Part shown: positions 16,420-24,784 of the stretch, in pieces
Position numbering within the stretch: position 1 is the first letter of the stretch
How the letters are laid out: each line of letters begins with the position of its first letter
Assembly (NCBI GenBank): GCA_045587185.1
Contig: JAZNBS010000043.1
Location: forward strand, 1 to 43,051
Length of the DNA stretch: 43,051 nt
Origin: UMGS172 sp045587185
Lineage (GTDB): Bacteria; Bacillota; Clostridia; Oscillospirales; Acutalibacteraceae
Direction of reading: 5' to 3'
The notes under the pieces: model-generated
Seen by the model: the letters and a program-made list of their open reading frames with translations, nothing else
Database searches by the model: none
What the model was told of the DNA's origin: nothing
Made by a program: the position numbers and the translations under genes

Positions 16420-18633
16420 TTATCTTCTGCCTCTGAAACCGGAGCGTCCGCCCTCTCTTCTGGGACGGCGTTCGCCTTCGTCAGCGCCCTCTTCAACGGT
16501 CATACCGTCGAGTTCAACAAGAGCATCGCGGCGGGAGAGGTTGATTCTGTCGCGGTCGTCAATCTCGGTGACCTTGACCTTGATAATGTCACCCACGGTA
16601 ACAACATCTTCAACCTTGTCAACACGCTTAACATCAAGTTTGCTTACATGGACAAGGCCCTCAACACCGGGAGCAATCTCAACAAATGCGCCAAACTCCA
16701 TAAGTCTGGTAACAGTGCCCTGATAGAAAGCACCAACCTCAGGACCCTTGGCAATAATATCAATAACATCCATAACTGCCTGACCCTTTTCGGTATCAAG
16801 AGTAGAAATGTAAACTCTGCCGTCCTCCTCGATGTTGATTACGCACTCAAAGAGTTCCTGTAACTTCTGAATAACCTTGCCCTGTTTACCGATAACGTCG
16901 CCAATCTTTTCGGGATTGATGGTCATAGTAAGCATCTTGGGAGCATACTTGGAAAGTTCTGCGCGAGGCTCTGCAATGCAGGGGAGCATAATCTCGTCAA
17001 GAATGTTGATTCTTGCATCGTGAGTCTTCTGGAATGCTTCCTTGATGATTTCAGGGGTGAGACCGTGAACCTTAAGGTCCATCTGGATGGCGGTGATACC
17101 TTTCTTGGTACCTGCCACCTTAAAGTCCATATCGCCATAGAAATCTTCAAGACCCTGAATATCGACCATGGTCATAAAGTCGCCCTTAACACCGTCGTCC
17201 CCGGTGATAAGTCCGCAAGAAATACCGGCAACGGGAGCCTTGATGGGAACACCTGCGGCCATCAGCGAAAGGGTAGAACCGCAGATAGAACCTTGCGAGG
17301 TGGAACCGTTGGATGAAAGAACCTCTGAAACGACACGGATGGTATAAGGGAATTCGTCAACCGAGGGGATAACGGGCAACAAGGCACGCTCGGCCAGTGC
17401 ACCGTGACCAATCTCACGACGGCCGGGGCCGCGGGAAGGCTTAGTCTCACCTACGGAATAAGACGGGAAATTGTAATGATGGATATATCTCTTTTCGACC
17501 TCTTCATCAAGTCCGTCGAGTTTTTGGGCTTCGCTTACGGGAGCAAGGGTGGTAACACTCAGAACCTGAGTCTGACCGCGGGTAAACATACCCGAACCGT
17601 GTACTCTGGGAAGAAGATCAACTTTAGCATTTAAGGGACGGATATCGTCGATACCGCGGCCGTCAACACGCTTGTGCTCGTCCTTAAGCCAAGCACGGAC
17701 AACATGCTTCTGAACAAGGTACATAATCTCATCGAGTTTGGCCTCACAGCCCTCAAAACGCTCGTCAAATTTCTCATGAACAGCGTCATAAATAGGCAAC
17801 AAAGCAGCATCGCGGACGTTCTTGTCATCGGTATCAAGAGCCTTCTTGACATCCTCAATGCAGAACTCCTCAATTTCTGCCATAATTACGGGGTCGGGAT
17901 CGTTGGAGATAAAAGCAAACTTGGGTTTGCCGATTTCGGCAACAATGCCGTCGATAAACTTAACTACTTCCTTGTTGACCTCGTGAGCCTTCATAATGGC
18001 ATCAAACATAAGGTCATCTGGAATCTCGTTGCCGCCTGCCTCAATCATAGCGACCAACTCGCCGGTAGAGGCAACGGTTACATCCATTTCGCTCTTGGCT
18101 CTCTGTTCTAAAGTGGGGTTGATAACGATTTCACCGTCAACAAGACCAACCTTAACACCGCTGATAGGACCGTCCCAAGGAATGTCCGAAATAGCGATGG
18201 CAGCCGAAACACCAATCATTGCGGTAACTTCGGGACTGCAATCAGGGTCAACCGACATAACGGTTGCAACAACCGAACAGTCGTTTCTCATATCCTTGGG
18301 GAACAAGGGACGGATAGGACGGTCGATGCAACGTCCTGTAAGGATTGCCTTCTCAGAAGGTCTGGCCTCACGGCGCTGGAAAGAACCGGGGATACGGCCT
18401 ACGGAATACATCTTCTCCTCATAGTCTACCGACAAAGGGAAGAAATCTACACCCTCACGGGGTTTGGCCGATGCGGTAACGTTGCACAAAACCGAAGTGT
18501 CACCATAAGTTGCCATAATAGAAGCATTGGAAAGACCGCACATCATACCGGTCTCTAATCTAAGGGGTCTGCCTGCAAGTGTGGTTTCATAAACCTTGTG
18601 GGCATTGAATTCTAACTTTTTAATCTGACTCAT
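16420..18633 (-). CDS. pnp: polyribonucleotide nucleotidyltransferase (PNPase)
   Basis: A 737-residue PNPase, the 3'-5' phosphorolytic exoribonuclease of mRNA decay. Order of domains: first RNase PH core (GMMCGLSNASIMATYGDTSVL near the start), helical linker, second RNase PH core with the catalytic stretch GSICGSTLSLMAAGVPI, KH domain (IGDVIGKQGKVIQKL) and S1 domain (GAFVEIAPGVEGLVHVSKL). It ends in an Arg/Gly-rich tail (RRPRREGG...FRGRR) that may bind RNA. Length is normal. The start is the ATG at 18633, which follows GGAAGGTG; an ATG six codons upstream overlaps that site. It lies downstream of rpsO in the arrangement conserved in many bacteria and is preceded by a long dyad leader. Confidence 0.97.
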   Translation of the reverse strand: MSQIKKLEFNAHKVYETTLAGRPLRLETGMMCGLSNASIMATYGDTSVLCNVTASAKPREGVDFFPLSVDYEEKMYSVGRIPGSFQRREARPSEKAILTGRCIDRPIRPLFPKDMRNDCSVVATVMSVDPDCSPEVTAMIGVSAAIAISDIPWDGPISGVKVGLVDGEIVINPTLEQRAKSEMDVTVASTGELVAMIEAGGNEIPDDLMFDAIMKAHEVNKEVVKFIDGIVAEIGKPKFAFISNDPDPVIMAEIEEFCIEDVKKALDTDDKNVRDAALLPIYDAVHEKFDERFEGCEAKLDEIMYLVQKHVVRAWLKDEHKRVDGRGIDDIRPLNAKVDLLPRVHGSGMFTRGQTQVLSVTTLAPVSEAQKLDGLDEEVEKRYIHHYNFPSYSVGETKPSRGPGRREIGHGALAERALLPVIPSVDEFPYTIRVVSEVLSSNGSTSQGSICGSTLSLMAAGVPIKAPVAGISCGLITGDDGVKGDFMTMVDIQGLEDFYGDMDFKVAGTKKGITAIQMDLKVHGLTPEIIKEAFQKTHDARINILDEIMLPCIAEPRAELSKYAPKMLTMTINPEKIGDVIGKQGKVIQKLQELFECVINIEEDGRVYISTLDTEKGQAVMDVIDIIAKGPEVGAFYQGTVTRLMEFGAFVEIAPGVEGLVHVSKLDVKRVDKVEDVVTVGDIIKVKVTEIDDRDRINLSRRDALVELDGMTVEEGADEGERRPRREGGRSGFRGRR

Positions 18634-18666
18634 TTTCTTTACACCTTCCATTAAAATTTTTATTTC

Positions 18667-18749
18667 ACGGGGGTGCGTACTTTAGCAATAGATCCAATTT
18701 CCGAAAACTCGGACACTCGATCAACTGCTAAAAACAGCACACTCCCCGT
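18667..18749 (-). promoter_or_regulatory. structured pnp leader RNA
   Basis: Nested complementary segments build one long hairpin: 18667-18672 with 18744-18749 (6 bp), 18673-18675 with 18740-18742, 18681-18687 with 18726-18732 (7 bp), 18691-18694 with 18719-18722, and a terminal stem 18700-18704 with 18709-18713. It ends about 35 bases before the pnp ATG. In E. coli a leader hairpin in the same place is cut by RNase III and mediates PNPase autoregulation; a similar role here is inference. Confidence 0.55.
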
Positions 18750-18798
18750 AAATCCCTGTTGTTTGTGTGTTTGATTTTCCGTTTTTAAAAAGTAAATC

Positions 18799-18829
18799 AA
18801 GCCGACCGGATTCACCGGTCGGCTTTTTT
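18799..18829. terminator. hairpin between rpsO and pnp
   Basis: An 11-bp stem (18799-18809 with 18815-18825, loop 5) lies 12 bases after the rpsO stop. The T-run is perfect on the plus strand but weak on the minus strand, the direction of rpsO. It may therefore be a partial terminator or a 3' processing hairpin that lets some transcription reach pnp. Confidence 0.6.
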
Positions 18830-18837
18830 CATAAAGA

Positions 18838-19104
18838 TTACTTACGCAGACCGAGACGAGCTACGATAGAACGGTATCTCTCGATATCCTTCTTCTGAAG
18901 GTATGCGAGGAGGTTACGTCTGTGACCAACCATCTTCAAAAGACCGCGACGGCTGTGATGGTCGTGAGTGTTGGCCTTGAGATGCTCGGTAAGCTCATTG
19001 ATGCGACGGGTCAGAACTGCAATCTGAACCTCGGGAGAACCGGTGTCGCCCTCATGAGTTGCATACTCAGCCATAATCTGGCTCTTAACTTCCTTACTAA
19101 TCAT
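18838..19104 (-). CDS. rpsO: 30S ribosomal protein S15
   Basis: An 88-residue protein matching S15 over its whole length. Landmarks are YATHEGDTGSPEVQIAVLT, INELTEHLKANTHDHHSRRGL and the ending GHRRNLLAYLQKKDIERY...LGLRK. S15 is a primary 16S rRNA binder in the central domain. The ribosome binding site AAAGGGTGAAG precedes the ATG at 19104. The gene has its own promoter and a leader of about 150 bases with several hairpins. Confidence 0.98.
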   Translation of the reverse strand: MISKEVKSQIMAEYATHEGDTGSPEVQIAVLTRRINELTEHLKANTHDHHSRRGLLKMVGHRRNLLAYLQKKDIERYRSIVARLGLRK

Positions 19105-19252
19105 TTTCTCTTCACCCTTTCATAATATTTCGCCGTAACCCGAGCAATCGGCAGGTGACTTCCCGTGGCTGATGAAGGTTGACTTCAACACCTTTTGGGC
19201 TTACTCCGGAAACTCAGAAAACGGTAATTTATGCATCGGCTCACACCGACGC
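19105..19252 (-). promoter_or_regulatory. rpsO leader, candidate S15 autoregulatory RNA
   Basis: A leader of about 150 bases runs between the promoter and rpsO. It contains a 5'-proximal hairpin (minus-strand CGTCGG/CCGATG), a near-repeat of GAAGTCAACC and GAAGTCACC about 25 bases apart, and a CCGA/TCGG hairpin near its 3' end. S15 represses its own synthesis through leader RNA in several bacteria, with structures that differ between phyla. The assignment rests on position and dyads only. Confidence 0.45.
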
Positions 19253-19258
19253 TCGAAG

Positions 19259-19287
19259 ATTATATCACAAATTTTCCCATTTGTAAA
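19259..19287 (-). promoter_or_regulatory. sigma-A promoter of rpsO
   Basis: On the minus strand TTTACA (19282-19287), 17 bases, TATAAT (19259-19264). It lies immediately after the end of rnfB, where no terminator is visible. Confidence 0.8.
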
Positions 19288-19303
19288 GAGTTTTTTTATT
19301 ATT

Positions 19304-20092
19304 TCACAAAACGATACATTTTGCAGGGCAGACCTCGACACATTTTCCGCAGGCAATACATTTTGCGGGGTCGATTCTGGCAAGATTGTTTTCAACCGTA
19401 ATGGCATCAACAGGGCAAACCTTGACACACTTCATACAGCCGATACAAGCCACCTCACACACCTTACGTGCCACAGCACCCTTATCCTTATTGGAACAGA
19501 CAACCTTGGCAAAAACCTTTTCCCTCGGCATCATCTCAATAATAGATTTTGGACACATTCTGGTACAGGCGGTACAGGCGGTACATTTACTACGGTCAAC
19601 CGTCGCTTTGCCATTAACTACCTTTATGGCATCGTATTGACAAGCCTTCTCACAGTCACCAAAACCAAGACAGCCGAAACTGCAGGCAAGCGTTCCGCCA
19701 TACATCATATTGGCCGCCTTACAGGTTGAAACGCCCGTGTAGTGCATCTTGTTGCCCACGTGGTCACAGGTGCCGTTACATTTAACGACCGCAACCATTG
19801 GCTCGGCCATTTCAACCGAAGCGCCCAATATCTCACCCAATTTTGCGTTCATTTCAAGACCGCCCGGCGCGCAGGCACCGGGTTTCGCCTCACCTTTGGC
19901 CAATGCTTCGGCATAGCCGTCACAACCCGAATATCCGCAAGCGCCGCAGTTGGCACCGGGGAGTTCGGCTCTCAGTTTCTCAACCTTTTCATCGGTCTTA
20001 ACCGCCATAAGCACAGAGGCTATGGACAGCACGAGTCCTGCAATAAGTCCAATAGCGGAAACGATAATAACTGCAATCAAAATATTGTTCAT
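19304..20092 (-). CDS. rnfB: Rnf complex subunit B, iron-sulfur protein
   Basis: A 262-residue subunit, the likely entry point for electrons from ferredoxin. An N-terminal membrane helix (about residues 4-30) is followed by the 4Fe-4S domain CGACGYSGCDGYAEAL...C. A second Cys group includes CKAANMMYGGTLACSFGCLGFGDCEKAC. At least three ferredoxin-type motifs follow (CTACTRMCP, CIGCMKCVKVCP, CIACGKCVEVCP), so the protein carries several clusters, as in clostridial RnfB. It is last in the rnfCDGEAB operon. The ribosome binding site AAGGAGGG lies 6 bases before the ATG. No hairpin follows its stop. Confidence 0.95.
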   Translation of the reverse strand: MNNILIAVIIVSAIGLIAGLVLSIASVLMAVKTDEKVEKLRAELPGANCGACGYSGCDGYAEALAKGEAKPGACAPGGLEMNAKLGEILGASVEMAEPMVAVVKCNGTCDHVGNKMHYTGVSTCKAANMMYGGTLACSFGCLGFGDCEKACQYDAIKVVNGKATVDRSKCTACTACTRMCPKSIIEMMPREKVFAKVVCSNKDKGAVARKVCEVACIGCMKCVKVCPVDAITVENNLARIDPAKCIACGKCVEVCPAKCIVL

Positions 20093-20104
20093 TCCGTTCC
20101 CTCC

Positions 20105-20695
20105 TTAACCGACAATGCCCGCAAATCCAAGGAAAGACAGTGAAACGATGGCGGCCGAAACAAGCGTAATGGGCAGACCTTTCATTGCCTCGGGAATATT
20201 GCTGGTTTCAAGACGGGTGCGGACACCCGAGAAGATAAACATTGCAAGCAGGAATCCCAGACCTGCTCCCAAAGCGTTGAACAAGGCCTCGCCGTAGTTG
20301 GTGATGCGTTCGTTTGTGAAGTTCAGCATTGTGATACCCAAAACCGCACAGTTGGTGGTGATAAGCGGCAGATAGACACCCAACGCTTTATAGAGCGGAG
20401 GAATATATTTCTTAAGCACAATCTCAACCAACTGAACCAAAGCGGCAATGATGAGGATAAACACAATGGTTTGCAGATACCCCAGAGAATTCGGGTCAAG
20501 AATATAGACCTGAATGGGATAGGTTACGGCAGTAGCGAGCAACATAACCAAGGTTACGGCAATGCCCATACTTACCGCAGTGTTAGTCTTTTTGGACACA
20601 CCAAGAAACGGGCAGATTCCCAAAAATTTGGCCAAAACCATATTTTCAGTCAATATTCCGGCAAGCACAATGGTAACAATGTTAGTCCAGTTCAT
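20105..20695 (-). CDS. rnfA: Rnf complex subunit A, integral membrane protein
   Basis: A 196-residue protein with six membrane helices, homologous to RnfA/NqrE. Signature segments are ENMVLAKFLGICPFLGVSKK near the start and LITTNCAVLG in the middle; the latter holds one of the conserved intramembrane cysteines that ligate the membrane-embedded iron-sulfur site shared with RnfE. Its ATG overlaps the rnfE stop by one base (TAATG), pointing to coupled translation of the paired, inversely oriented subunits. Confidence 0.95.
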   Translation of the reverse strand: MNWTNIVTIVLAGILTENMVLAKFLGICPFLGVSKKTNTAVSMGIAVTLVMLLATAVTYPIQVYILDPNSLGYLQTIVFILIIAALVQLVEIVLKKYIPPLYKALGVYLPLITTNCAVLGITMLNFTNERITNYGEALFNALGAGLGFLLAMFIFSGVRTRLETSNIPEAMKGLPITLVSAAIVSLSFLGFAGIVG

Positions 20696-21711
20696 TACTG
20701 CTCACCTCCGTCGGTCTTTTTGTTTTCATCATCTGTATCGGTCGGCACATCGGCCTCGGTACGGGTGGTGGCTTCAACTTCAGGGTCTTTAGGCGTAACA
20801 TCCTCAATGGGGGCGGTGCCGTCAGAATCAGCCGGCAGAGTGTCGGTATCTGGGGTCACTTGCGGTCCGCTTTCAGTGGTGTCGGCCCTTTCTACCGCCT
20901 CAGCCTCGGTACGCACCATAGTATCAGTCACACCATCACCGCTGACCGTTGTGGTCTCCTCGGTAGAAGCATAGGTCTCGCCCACACTTTCGGCAATATC
21001 TTTATTGGTAATAATACCTTTATCGACAGGTGCGGCCTCATCAACCTCGGCCATTTCACATCCACCGCAAGCCTTACAGTTGCCGCAGCCAAGGTTTTGG
21101 GCTGCGCTTTTGCCCATTTTTGTGGCAAGTTTGTTGGAAATTGCCACCAACATACCAAACACGAAGAATCCGCCCGGAGGAAGTATAAACACAATCATCG
21201 GGTCAATAACGCCTTGGATTATGGGCATACCAAACAAGGTTCCTGCGCCGATAAGTTCACGTATCATGCCCATAAGGGTCAAAGCCGCGGTAAAGCCGAT
21301 GCCCATTCCCACCGCGTCAAGAATAGACGGCAGAACGGGGTTTTTGGAAGCAAACATCTCGGCGCGGGCCAAAATGATGCAGTTTACAACTATAAGCGGT
21401 AGGAAAATTCCCAACGCGCTGTCTATGCTCGGCAGATAAGCCTTGACCAACATTTGAATAATGGTAACAAATGCCGCTATGATGGTAATATATGCGGGGA
21501 TTCGCACCTTGTCGGGAATAACTTTTCTTAAAAGTGAGATAGCAATATTTGAGCCGATAAGCACCAACGTCGCGGCAACGCCCATACCTATTCCGTTTAT
21601 AGCGGCGGTGGTTACTGCCAAAGTGGGACAGGTGCCCAACACCAGTCGCAGTACGGGGTTTTCTCTGATTATGCCCTTTGTGAGGACGGACATTTTACCG
21701 TTATCAGCCAT
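20695..21711 (-). CDS. rnfE: Rnf complex subunit E with long acidic C-terminal tail
   Basis: A 338-residue protein. The first 205 residues are the normal RnfE/NqrD membrane unit: NPVLRLVLGTCPTLAVTTAA near the start, IVVNCIILARAEMFASKNP in the middle. Its conserved cysteines pair with those of RnfA. A Cys-rich segment, CGNCKACGGCEM, follows, then about 100 residues of Thr/Glu/Asp/Val-rich, apparently disordered sequence. Usual RnfE is about 200-230 residues, so the tail is unusual. I place the start at the ATG at 21711, eight bases inside rnfG. The ATG at 21720 directly abuts the GGGGG ribosome binding site and is too close to it. Confidence 0.93.
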   Translation of the reverse strand: MADNGKMSVLTKGIIRENPVLRLVLGTCPTLAVTTAAINGIGMGVAATLVLIGSNIAISLLRKVIPDKVRIPAYITIIAAFVTIIQMLVKAYLPSIDSALGIFLPLIVVNCIILARAEMFASKNPVLPSILDAVGMGIGFTAALTLMGMIRELIGAGTLFGMPIIQGVIDPMIVFILPPGGFFVFGMLVAISNKLATKMGKSAAQNLGCGNCKACGGCEMAEVDEAAPVDKGIITNKDIAESVGETYASTEETTTVSGDGVTDTMVRTEAEAVERADTTESGPQVTPDTDTLPADSDGTAPIEDVTPKDPEVEATTRTEADVPTDTDDENKKTDGGEQ

Positions 21712-22255
21712 TATTGTCATCCCCCTTTACTACCGCGTTGTACATATTTAGTGCATCATTTACACTGTTGGTAACCGCTTTTGAGGAAATTGTCGCACCT
21801 GTTACAGGTGTTATTTCTTGCTTGACGGCAAGTTGGCCTTGCTGACCTTTGAACTGTTCCCAAAAGGTCTTTCGGGTTACATTCTGGCCGAGACCCGGGG
21901 TTTCGTTTGCGGCATCAAGCACCTCAATGGCAATAACTTTACCGTCGGTGCCTATACCGGTCATAACCTTGATATCACCGCCGTAACCGTGAGACGAAAC
22001 GGTAAAGATATATCCAACCGTTTTGCCGTCCGACACTGCGGTGTAATAGGTCTTTTCGCCGTTAAATTCGAGGGTTGATTCAGTAAATCCGTCAGCCTCA
22101 ATTATTCTTGCCATTGCCTTTTGCTCAGCCTCATCGGCCAGTTTTTGAATTTTCTTTGCAGTCAGGTCGTTTGTAAAAGCAAGCGCACCTGTTGCGATGG
22201 CACAAATTAACGTCAAAATGATGGTGGTCACAATGATACTCTTTAAGTTTTTCAT
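21704..22255 (-). CDS. rnfG: Rnf complex subunit G, covalent FMN protein
   Basis: A 183-residue protein: one N-terminal membrane helix (about residues 5-27), then an extracytoplasmic FMN-binding domain. The flavinylation motif is TGATISSKAV near residue 155, with the threonine of S/TGAT as the expected phosphoester site. GIGTDGKVIAIEVLDAANETPGLGQNV is the family landmark. The start is the ATG at 22255: GGAGGG lies 6 bases upstream and it overlaps the rnfD stop as ATGA. Flavinylation normally needs an ApbE transferase, which is not encoded in this window. Confidence 0.94.
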   Translation of the reverse strand: MKNLKSIIVTTIILTLICAIATGALAFTNDLTAKKIQKLADEAEQKAMARIIEADGFTESTLEFNGEKTYYTAVSDGKTVGYIFTVSSHGYGGDIKVMTGIGTDGKVIAIEVLDAANETPGLGQNVTRKTFWEQFKGQQGQLAVKQEITPVTGATISSKAVTNSVNDALNMYNAVVKGDDNNG

Positions 22256-23184
22256 TTTGAGCCCTCCCATCCAAACGGCTTAGGTGTAGTTATCTTATTG
22301 ATAAACGGCACCAACAGATTCATAAGAAGAATGGAATAGGAAACGCCCTCAGGCAGGTATCCAAAATGACGGATAACAAAGGTTATAAGTCCGCATCCGA
22401 TACCAAAGATGAGTTTGCCCTTCCAGTTGATAGGGCTTGTAACATAGTCGGTCGCCATAAAAACAGCGCCGAACAAAAGACCGCCTGAAAGGACCATATA
22501 AAGCGGGTCATCCCCAAAAATCCATGAAATCAATGCAACGGAACCGACCATTGCCAACGGTGTGACTGGAGATATGACGCGACGGACTATGAGATAAAGT
22601 GCGCCGAGAATTATAAGCAGTTTAAATGTCTCACCGATACAACCTGGAACCTGTCCCATAAACAACTGACCGTAAGAGTAACCGTCCGTAGCAAGCGGTG
22701 TTGCAACGGTATTAACATCGGTTGCCGAGGTGATGTTAGTCTCAAGACCGATGGGTGCCACCCAAGTGGTCATTGCCGACGGGAACGACACCAACAAGGC
22801 AATACGCGCGGTTATGGCAGGGTTAGCAAAATTGTGACCAAGTCCGCCAAACAGCATTTTGACCACAACTATGGCAATAATACTGCCGATAGCCGCCATC
22901 CACAAAGGCAGTTCTGGCGGGAGATTCAACGCAAGAATGATTCCCGTAACAACCGCCGAAAGGTCACCTATTGAGTTGGAGCGCTTCATTATCTTACAGC
23001 AGATGTATTCTGACAGCACTGCTGTTACAACACATGTCAGAATAACCAGCGCGGCATACCATCCGAAAAGCACACAACCCGCAACAGCGGCGGGCAAAAG
23101 CGCAATGATGACGTCAAACATTATACTGCGGGAAGAATCTTCGTGCTGAATGTGGGGTGACTGTGAAACGGCTAATTTCTCCAT
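22252..23184 (-). CDS. rnfD: Rnf complex subunit D, membrane flavoprotein
   Basis: A 310-residue RnfD/NqrB homologue with about nine to ten membrane helices, beginning with the typical PHIQHEDSSRSIMFDVIIALLP. The covalent FMN site expected near the middle reads DVNTVATPLA. The usual S/TGAT is therefore TVAT here, keeping the acceptor threonine but not the glycine. FMATDYVTSPINWKGKL is the second family landmark. The ATG at 23184 has GGAGGAG 7 bases upstream; 15 bases separate it from rnfC. Confidence 0.94.
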   Translation of the reverse strand: MEKLAVSQSPHIQHEDSSRSIMFDVIIALLPAAVAGCVLFGWYAALVILTCVVTAVLSEYICCKIMKRSNSIGDLSAVVTGIILALNLPPELPLWMAAIGSIIAIVVVKMLFGGLGHNFANPAITARIALLVSFPSAMTTWVAPIGLETNITSATDVNTVATPLATDGYSYGQLFMGQVPGCIGETFKLLIILGALYLIVRRVISPVTPLAMVGSVALISWIFGDDPLYMVLSGGLLFGAVFMATDYVTSPINWKGKLIFGIGCGLITFVIRHFGYLPEGVSYSILLMNLLVPFINKITTPKPFGWEGSK

Positions 23185-23199
23185 AAAAAGACTCCTCCT

Positions 23200-24612
23200 T
23201 TACTTTTTCTCTTTAAGTTCTGCTTTTGCAATACGCATAACCTGTGTGAGATGGCGTTTGGCAGGGCAGATATAAGAGCAACTTCCGCATTCTATACAAT
23301 AGTCGGCATATAAATCCTTGACCCTTTCAAGATTGCCGATACGGAGTGATGACTCAATCTCCAGCGGTTGGAGATTCATAGGGCATACTCTGGCACAGCG
23401 TCCGCAACGGATACACGGACTTTCAACCCTTTTTTCGGCCTGTTTGCGGTCCAGAACAAGCAAGGCATTATTCTGCTTCATTACGGGCATTCCCGTGTCA
23501 ATAACGGCATTACCCATCATAGGCCCGCCGTAAAGCACCTTTCTTGCGGGAGTCTTATAACCGCCGCAGAATTCAATAACATCGTTTATCGAAGTGCCTA
23601 ACGGAACAACAACGTTCTTGGGGGTTTTAACGGCATTGCCGTCAACCGTCACCATTCTTGAGACCAAAGGCATACCTGTTTTAATATATTTGTTAAGGTA
23701 AGATACACTGGTTACATTCATAACCATGCAACCCACATCCGACGGCAGTTTGCCCAACGGAAGTTTTCTTCCTGTTGCATTGTATATCAACACCTTTTCG
23801 GCGCCTTGCGGATAGCGGGATTTAAGGCGCATAAGCCTTACGGTGTTATCAGTATCACGCTCATCGGTAGCAACCTTATAAAGCACGTGGGTTTTCTCAT
23901 CATCACTTACATCAACGCCGACATCCGTTCCTGTAACGTTTTCTATAAGCATATTAAGAGCCTTAATGGCCTTGGGTTTATTATTTTCGACGGCTATAAT
24001 GACATTTTTGAATCCCAGTATCTTTTTCAGAAGATACACGCCTTCAAGCACATTGTCACCGCTTTCAACACACTCACGGTAGTCAGAAGTGATATAAGGC
24101 TCACACTCAGCACCGTTAATTATAAGGGTGTCAGGCGGATTGTCACGGTTTATATTTAGTTTGACGTGTGAGGGGAATCCCGCACCTCCGAGACCGACCA
24201 AGCCTGAATCCCTTGCGGCCTTAACAAGGTCGTCAATCGTTTCAACTGTTGGTGCTTCAAGGTTGGGGTCAGGCGTCATCTGACCGTCCGAGTCAATAAT
24301 AACGGTCGAAACAGTCTGACCTGAGGGCATAAGCAACGAGCCGATTCCCGCAACGGTACCCGACACACTGGAGTGAATGGGCGCACTGATATATTTATCA
24401 CTGTCACCTATTTTGGTGCCGACATAAACAGTGTCACCTTTTTTGACACACGGTGTGCAAGGTGCGCCTATGTGTTGCTGCATCGGAATAACGACCTGTT
24501 GCGGCGGTGGCATTATGGCCGAGGACATTTCGGCTGTGTTTTTTCTGTGAGGCAGTGCCACTCCCCCACAGATATTCTTAACCGGGCGAAGAACCTCTTC
24601 AATTCTTGACAT
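23200..24612 (-). CDS. rnfC: Rnf complex subunit C, NADH/FMN-binding
   Basis: A 470-residue peripheral subunit that exchanges electrons with NAD+. The Gly-rich stretch GLVGLGGAGFPSHVKLN (about residues 130-146) is the nucleotide/FMN-binding loop shared with NuoF. Two C-terminal 4Fe-4S motifs follow: CIRCGRCARVCPMNL and CIECGSCSYICPAK. The start is the ATG at 24612, 8 bases after AGGAGG. It is the first gene of the operon. The upstream region has a candidate promoter with a perfect palindrome just downstream of it. Confidence 0.95.
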   Translation of the reverse strand: MSRIEEVLRPVKNICGGVALPHRKNTAEMSSAIMPPPQQVVIPMQQHIGAPCTPCVKKGDTVYVGTKIGDSDKYISAPIHSSVSGTVAGIGSLLMPSGQTVSTVIIDSDGQMTPDPNLEAPTVETIDDLVKAARDSGLVGLGGAGFPSHVKLNINRDNPPDTLIINGAECEPYITSDYRECVESGDNVLEGVYLLKKILGFKNVIIAVENNKPKAIKALNMLIENVTGTDVGVDVSDDEKTHVLYKVATDERDTDNTVRLMRLKSRYPQGAEKVLIYNATGRKLPLGKLPSDVGCMVMNVTSVSYLNKYIKTGMPLVSRMVTVDGNAVKTPKNVVVPLGTSINDVIEFCGGYKTPARKVLYGGPMMGNAVIDTGMPVMKQNNALLVLDRKQAEKRVESPCIRCGRCARVCPMNLQPLEIESSLRIGNLERVKDLYADYCIECGSCSYICPAKRHLTQVMRIAKAELKEKK

Positions 24613-24658
24613 TCCATTTCCTCCTGACCGATTGGCCGACAAAAGTCAGTCTATGCGT

Positions 24659-24676
24659 AAATGTTGTTCAACATTT
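24659..24676. promoter_or_regulatory. perfect palindrome in the rnf operon leader (candidate operator)
   Basis: AAATGTTG-TT-CAACATTT is an exact 18-bp inverted repeat, placed at about +8 to +25 of the predicted rnf transcript. Overlapping it, the minus strand reads TTGTTAA-N5-TGAACAA, which resembles the redox-repressor Rex box (TTGTTAA-N4-TTAACAA) with one extra spacer base and one mismatch. Confidence 0.45.
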
Positions 24677-24690
24677 TAACAATCTTTTAC

Positions 24691-24719
24691 TATCGTAACA
24701 CATTTTGCTTAAAAAAACA
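24691..24719 (-). promoter_or_regulatory. candidate rnf operon promoter
   Basis: On the minus strand TTGTTT (24714-24719), 17 bases, TACGAT (24691-24696). Both hexamers are moderate matches. Confidence 0.5.
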
Positions 24720-24784
24720 ATAATTTTCAATGGAAATTTTTTCATATTCGCCAAAAATTTCAGGGAAAAGATGTTATTTTGTGC

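Noticed and set aside
16384..18424. Several plus-strand frames of 100-160 codons opposite pnp
   Set aside because: pnp is unmistakable on the other strand; these are shadows caused by codon bias.
20471..21439. Plus-strand frames opposite rnfE/rnfA
   Set aside because: Low-complexity products that mirror the acidic RnfE tail and membrane helices; no start signals.
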